Shown: positions 60,850 through 64,000 of the stretch, one piece after another
How the letters are laid out: each line of letters opens with the position of its first letter
How positions within the stretch are numbered: position 1 is the first letter of the stretch
NCBI GenBank assembly: GCA_018257865.1
Contig: JAEUBA010000013.1
Coordinates: 186,001 to 250,000, forward strand
DNA length: 64,000 nucleotides
Direction of reading: 5' to 3'
DNA from: Stereocaulon alpinum
Taxonomy: Eukaryota > Ascomycota > Lecanoromycetes > Lecanorales > Stereocaulaceae
Program-made: the position numbers and the translations under genes
Notes under the pieces: model-generated
What the model saw: the letters and a program-made list of their open reading frames with translations, nothing else
Databases searched by the model: none
Told to the model about the DNA's origin: nothing

Positions 60850-62287
60850 ACTACTAATAGTAGCGAGCAAGCAGCGGCGACGATATAAGTTATAATAATT
60901 ATAAACCTTATAGGTAAATAGTCTTATACTATAAGCGTACTCCTCTATAATTATTATACTTACTTACTTATACCTTAGTAGAATAAAGAAGAGATTAAAT
61001 TAATTACTAGCTGAATATCTATTTTATATTAGTAAGACGACGTATATAGGTACGCTACTAAATATTAGTAGAAGAAAAGAAGAAGGAAAAAATAAATAAA
61101 TATCCTAACGCTATCTCTACGCTAACGTATAGTAGTATAATTACTCCTTTAGGAGCTTAATATATTACTAGAGACTCTCTATCTCCTTAGTATACTTAGT
61201 AATTATTTATTAGAGGGTTCCTAACTTAAACTGCTAGTTAGCGATAGTTTACTTAAGTTCTATAACCTACTATCTCACCGCCGTAAGTTCCTATTAGAGA
61301 TTAGTAATTATTATAGGAGCTGCCCTACTTATTACTATAGTTTAGCCTTACGCTTTTCGCTATTAGGTAATACGCTTCCCGATTTTCTTACGCTTACGTC
61401 GTACTTAGTAAGTCTAGCCTTCGCGCTTATAACGCCGTACTAATCGCCGTATAGACTGACGAAATAGCTTTAGGATCTAGATATATTAGGAGGCGACGTA
61501 GCAGAGCTATTAGAATAATATACCTTATAATAACGATTAAGCCTATAGTAGCTATCCTTATAATATTAATAAGGAGGAGCGTCGCTACGATTATAATTAT
61601 TATTCCCCGTGCAGAAATAAGTCCTATAGGGTAAAGGTATATCGATAATATAGTCTATAAGTATTAGCAGCTAGTAATACGCGCTGGTTACGCGATAGCG
61701 ACGTATAATATTAAGTGTATATATAAGTTATACCTATAAGTAATATGTTAGCAGCTAATAATATACGCCGATTACGCGATAGCGATATATAATCTTAAGA
61801 GAATATTTAGATATTATTATAACAAAAAGAACTGTTAACTATATTAGTAATATTAATTACGATATAGGCACGCTAATATTAGGGAATATACGAGTCGTAT
61901 TAGGAGTTATAAAGAGAGAGAAGTTAGGGGGAAAGTTATTATTTATATACCCGTAGGTCGTCGTCGCTGTAACGTCGCTATACGTTAAAGCTATTCAAAA
62001 TAATAATAACTAATAATATGATAACGCAGCTGTTACCCGCTAATACAGCTGGTAATCGATTATATTTATTAATAACTACGCGTTACTGCTACGCCTGCTA
62101 CGTATTCTTTTTATATTATAATAGATTTAGGCGTTATTGTAGTTAGATGATATTCTATATATATAAGGCGCCGCCTTAACGACGTCGCCTCTAGGTTAAC
62201 TCTTTTCCCTTACGTTTCCTACTAGGTTTAAAGGGTTTTTAATAAGTAGTCTATTCTATATACTTTAGTACCTAGGGACTAGGGCTT
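60850..62287 (+). other. Non-coding 3' region of the retrotransposon
   Basis: 1.4 kb between the chromodomain block and the polypurine tract; no protein motif recognised. It contains a duplicated unit at about 61662-61715 and 61745-61800 (both with AGCAGCTA and ATTACGCGATAGCGA or close), spaced about 83 bp. Confidence 0.45.
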
Positions 62288-62301
62288 AGAGGGGAGGATA
62301 C
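62288..62301 (+). promoter_or_regulatory. Polypurine tract before the 3' LTR
   Basis: AGAGGGGAGGATAC directly precedes the 3' LTR, the normal place and composition for the plus-strand primer of gypsy elements. Confidence 0.7.
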
Positions 62302-62550
62302 TATTAACCCTTAAGTGTATACGCGTTATAGCTACGCTAACGTAATAATATTAATTAGGGTCTAGGGGCTTAGTAATAGTATTACTACCTAGGACTCCCC
62401 CGTATTTTAGGGATCTTTAGAAATTAGTTCTGCTACTACTTAACTACTAAATAATATGATTATGTCTATTGCTTAATACCTGAATCTAGTAACTTTATGT
62501 CTCTTATACCTTAGTGCGCTAGCTTAGAGCCGGCGTCGCTAGCCTTTATA
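62302..62550 (+). repeat. 3' LTR (249 bp)
   Basis: Begins TATTAACCCTTAAG (first TG changed to TA) and ends CTTTATA, followed by the GTACG duplication. Same length as the 5' LTR. Confidence 0.9.
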
Positions 62551-62883
62551 GTACGCTAGGAGCTCTACCTCTAAAATATAGTTTAGAGCCTTAGGCCTCC
62601 TACTACGGTCCTTACTAGGTATATATACCTCCCTATATTACCTCTAGCTCTTCCTTATACGCTGTAGTATCCGTAGGCTAATATTATAGCTACTGAGTAT
62701 AATAGCGTTATTACTAAAGCTGAGCTTAAGCTCTTACTGAATAGTAGCCTTAGTATATAGATCTATTAGTAGGACTATAGTAGTAGCGAGGGAGGTAGTA
62801 GTAAGTAAGTAAAACTCTAAAGAATAGCGTCTATAGGGCCTTACTATTACCTATTTAAGAAATAATTAAATTATATATAGTCT

Positions 62884-62991
62884 ATAACGCAGCGCTCGCC
62901 TAGTACCTCTTCTACCGCCCAGATTTGGTGTGTGGTGGGGTACCCCAAAAGCGCGTTAGCGTCCCCGCCAATGGTTTTGAAATCGACGGTA
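62884..62991 (-). repeat. Right terminal inverted repeat (108 bp)
   Basis: Inverse copy of 52098-52205, with less RIP at its inner part. Ends in TA at 62990-62991. Confidence 0.88.
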
Positions 62992-64000
62992 TATACGCGG
63001 TGGAGAAACGCTATGAAACGACGACATGATAGCGCCGACTAGCTCGAATATAGGGGTATACAGCTTACGTGTAGCCCTTCGCTTCCTACGTGGTAATAAT
63101 ATTATAAGTCCCAGCAAGTAAAGATAAAGACAAAAGTCGCGAGATCTTATCTTCTTCTGAACTAGACTTTGAAGACTTGGATCCTTCTCCTCTACTAACT
63201 AACAGGCCCGCCAACAGCACCACCTCTCACAGACGGTATCACAGTAAGACGGTCACAGCAGGTAACGTTCTCCCAGTTTCCATCTCAGTACCGGATTCCT
63301 ACTTCCTTAGCAACAATAGGGACCCGTGGGGTAAGATTTGAGGCGCGGGAGAAGGTAGATAAGGTGGAGTTCCGGGAAGCGCTGGATGGAATTTTTGTTT
63401 GAGTAGGGAGGTTGGGAGGAGCGGAGTGCGAGATCTGGGTTGGGGGGTTGGATGTTTGAAGGATGATGGTATCGTATACGCTAGAAGTTTATGTGATGGG
63501 TAATGACTCTTGAGACGGTGCGTTTTGCTAAAGGGGGGGTGCTGTGCTTGGAGAAGGGAGATGTTGACCGGGAAGGGACATAGGTGGCACGGTTTTGCTG
63601 TGGGCATGGAGTAGAGGTGGTTAGTGCTAATTCTATGAGAGCTGGCTCTGGTGCGCTTTGTACCCAGCCTGGAGGGAAGGCTAGAGTATTTCGATCTAGT
63701 ACCTTGGGGACGGGATGTCAGAGTGGCTTCGAGGGAAGGGTGGTGTTTGACTCGTACGCAGCAAAATTAGCTGTGGTATAAGTACGTGCTTGTACATATC
63801 GCACGAGGGTATACTAGTGTGAGTTTGTAATAATATTATATGTCCAGATGATTTCATTAAGTAGGTACAAAATCCAGGGTGTCCAGATTAAAGGGTATAG
63901 TGCAAACCCCAAATATGCCTCGCAGTCTATTCTCCCAAAGATGCTATGCATTCATTATGCATCAAACAACACCACCCAATAACAGTGCCTCCCAAACGCC
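62992..64000. other. Right flank without recognised gene
   Basis: Normal base composition returns at once after the TIR, with CA and TG present, which places the RIP boundary exactly at the transposon end. Two short frames (63299-63607 minus, 63584-63781 plus) show no domain. Confidence 0.5.

Larger units (their letters stand above)
55669..62550 (+). mobile_element. Ty3/gypsy chromodomain LTR retrotransposon, RIP-destroyed
   Basis: 6882 bp, inserted in the transposase of the TIR element. LTRs are 55669-55917 and 62302-62550 (249 bp each), with target duplication GTACG at 55664-55668 and 62551-62555. In order on plus, reading through stops: gag with a zinc-knuckle-like block (about 57125-57180), protease L-D-T-G (about 57338-57350), reverse transcriptase (about 57980-58350, YFDNILIYS-like box where YVDDILIYS is expected), RNase H, integrase (about 59520-60200) and a chromodomain-like block (about 60660-60800). 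Gene order pol-int-chromo defines a chromovirus. No intact frame remains. Confidence 0.85.
52098..62991. mobile_element. RIP-degraded 4.0-kb Tc1/mariner-like TIR element, split by a retrotransposon
   Basis: Terminal inverted repeats of 108 bp at 52098-52205 and 62884-62991 share TACC, then TCGATTTCAAAACCATTGGC, GGGGACGCTAACGCGC and the palindrome GGGGTACCCC. Differences between the arms are mostly C/T. The outermost TA fits a TA target. Removing the 6.9-kb retrotransposon leaves about 4007 bp. A broken transposase runs antisense (see separate entry). The interior has lost almost all CA and TG dinucleotides while CG stays, and is full of TAG/TAA. Confidence 0.85.

Noticed and set aside
36282..63000. 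Starship-type giant mobile element
   Set aside because: No DUF3435/YR captain tyrosine recombinase could be found in the window, so the idea is unsupported here.
63299..63781. Two short overlapping ORFs near the right edge
   Set aside because: Low complexity, opposite strands, no domain.

Overview
The window looks like a chromosome segment of a filamentous ascomycete (Pezizomycotina). A Dothideomycete is my guess from gene style, but the sequence does not prove it. Supporting signs are short GT-AG introns of about 38-150 nt, fungal-only families (NACHT receptors, STAND-type N-terminal domains, BTB singletons, a Rds1-like secreted ferritin-like protein), and one block destroyed by repeat-induced point mutation (RIP).

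Layout. 1-31 kb is mostly conserved housekeeping DNA: BUB1 checkpoint kinase (-), a BTB gene and its broken tandem copy (+), POL5 (-), CDC25 (+), SLD5/GINS (+), a divergent pair of STAND-N-domain genes (one ending in SH3, the other with a ubiquitin-like region and C2H2 fingers), a Rds1-like gene (-), RUB1/NEDD8 (+), elongin A (-), THOC7 (+), TBCA (-) and a CorA/Mnr2-type Mg2+ transporter (-). I joined exons by hand; reading frames and intron phases agree in every gene listed as intact. 31-36 kb holds a dead HExxH metalloprotease gene and one orphan gene.

36-51.5 kb is an accessory island. It carries an intact SNF2/DEAH helicase with a C3HC4 RING (-), head to head with an intact 1261-residue NACHT receptor that ends in C2H2 fingers and ankyrin-like repeats (+). 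Around them lie a long fold-back element, a 348-bp TA-flanked MITE and nine copies of a roughly 28-bp motif (core CACAGCCCC) in both orientations.

52.1-63.0 kb is a nested transposon. A 4.0-kb Tc1/mariner-like element with 108-bp terminal inverted repeats and TA ends was split by a 6.9-kb chromodomain Ty3/gypsy retrotransposon (249-bp LTRs, 5-bp target duplication GTACG). Nearly all CpA/TpG has been converted to TpA while CpG survives, the mark of RIP, so no open frame remains. The last 1 kb shows no gene I can support.

Functionally, BUB1, CDC25, SLD5 and POL5 serve mitosis, replication and rDNA transcription; elongin A, THOC7 and RUB1 serve transcription, mRNA export and cullin control. The accessory genes point to non-self recognition and genome defence, but that is inference from families, not shown by the sequence.
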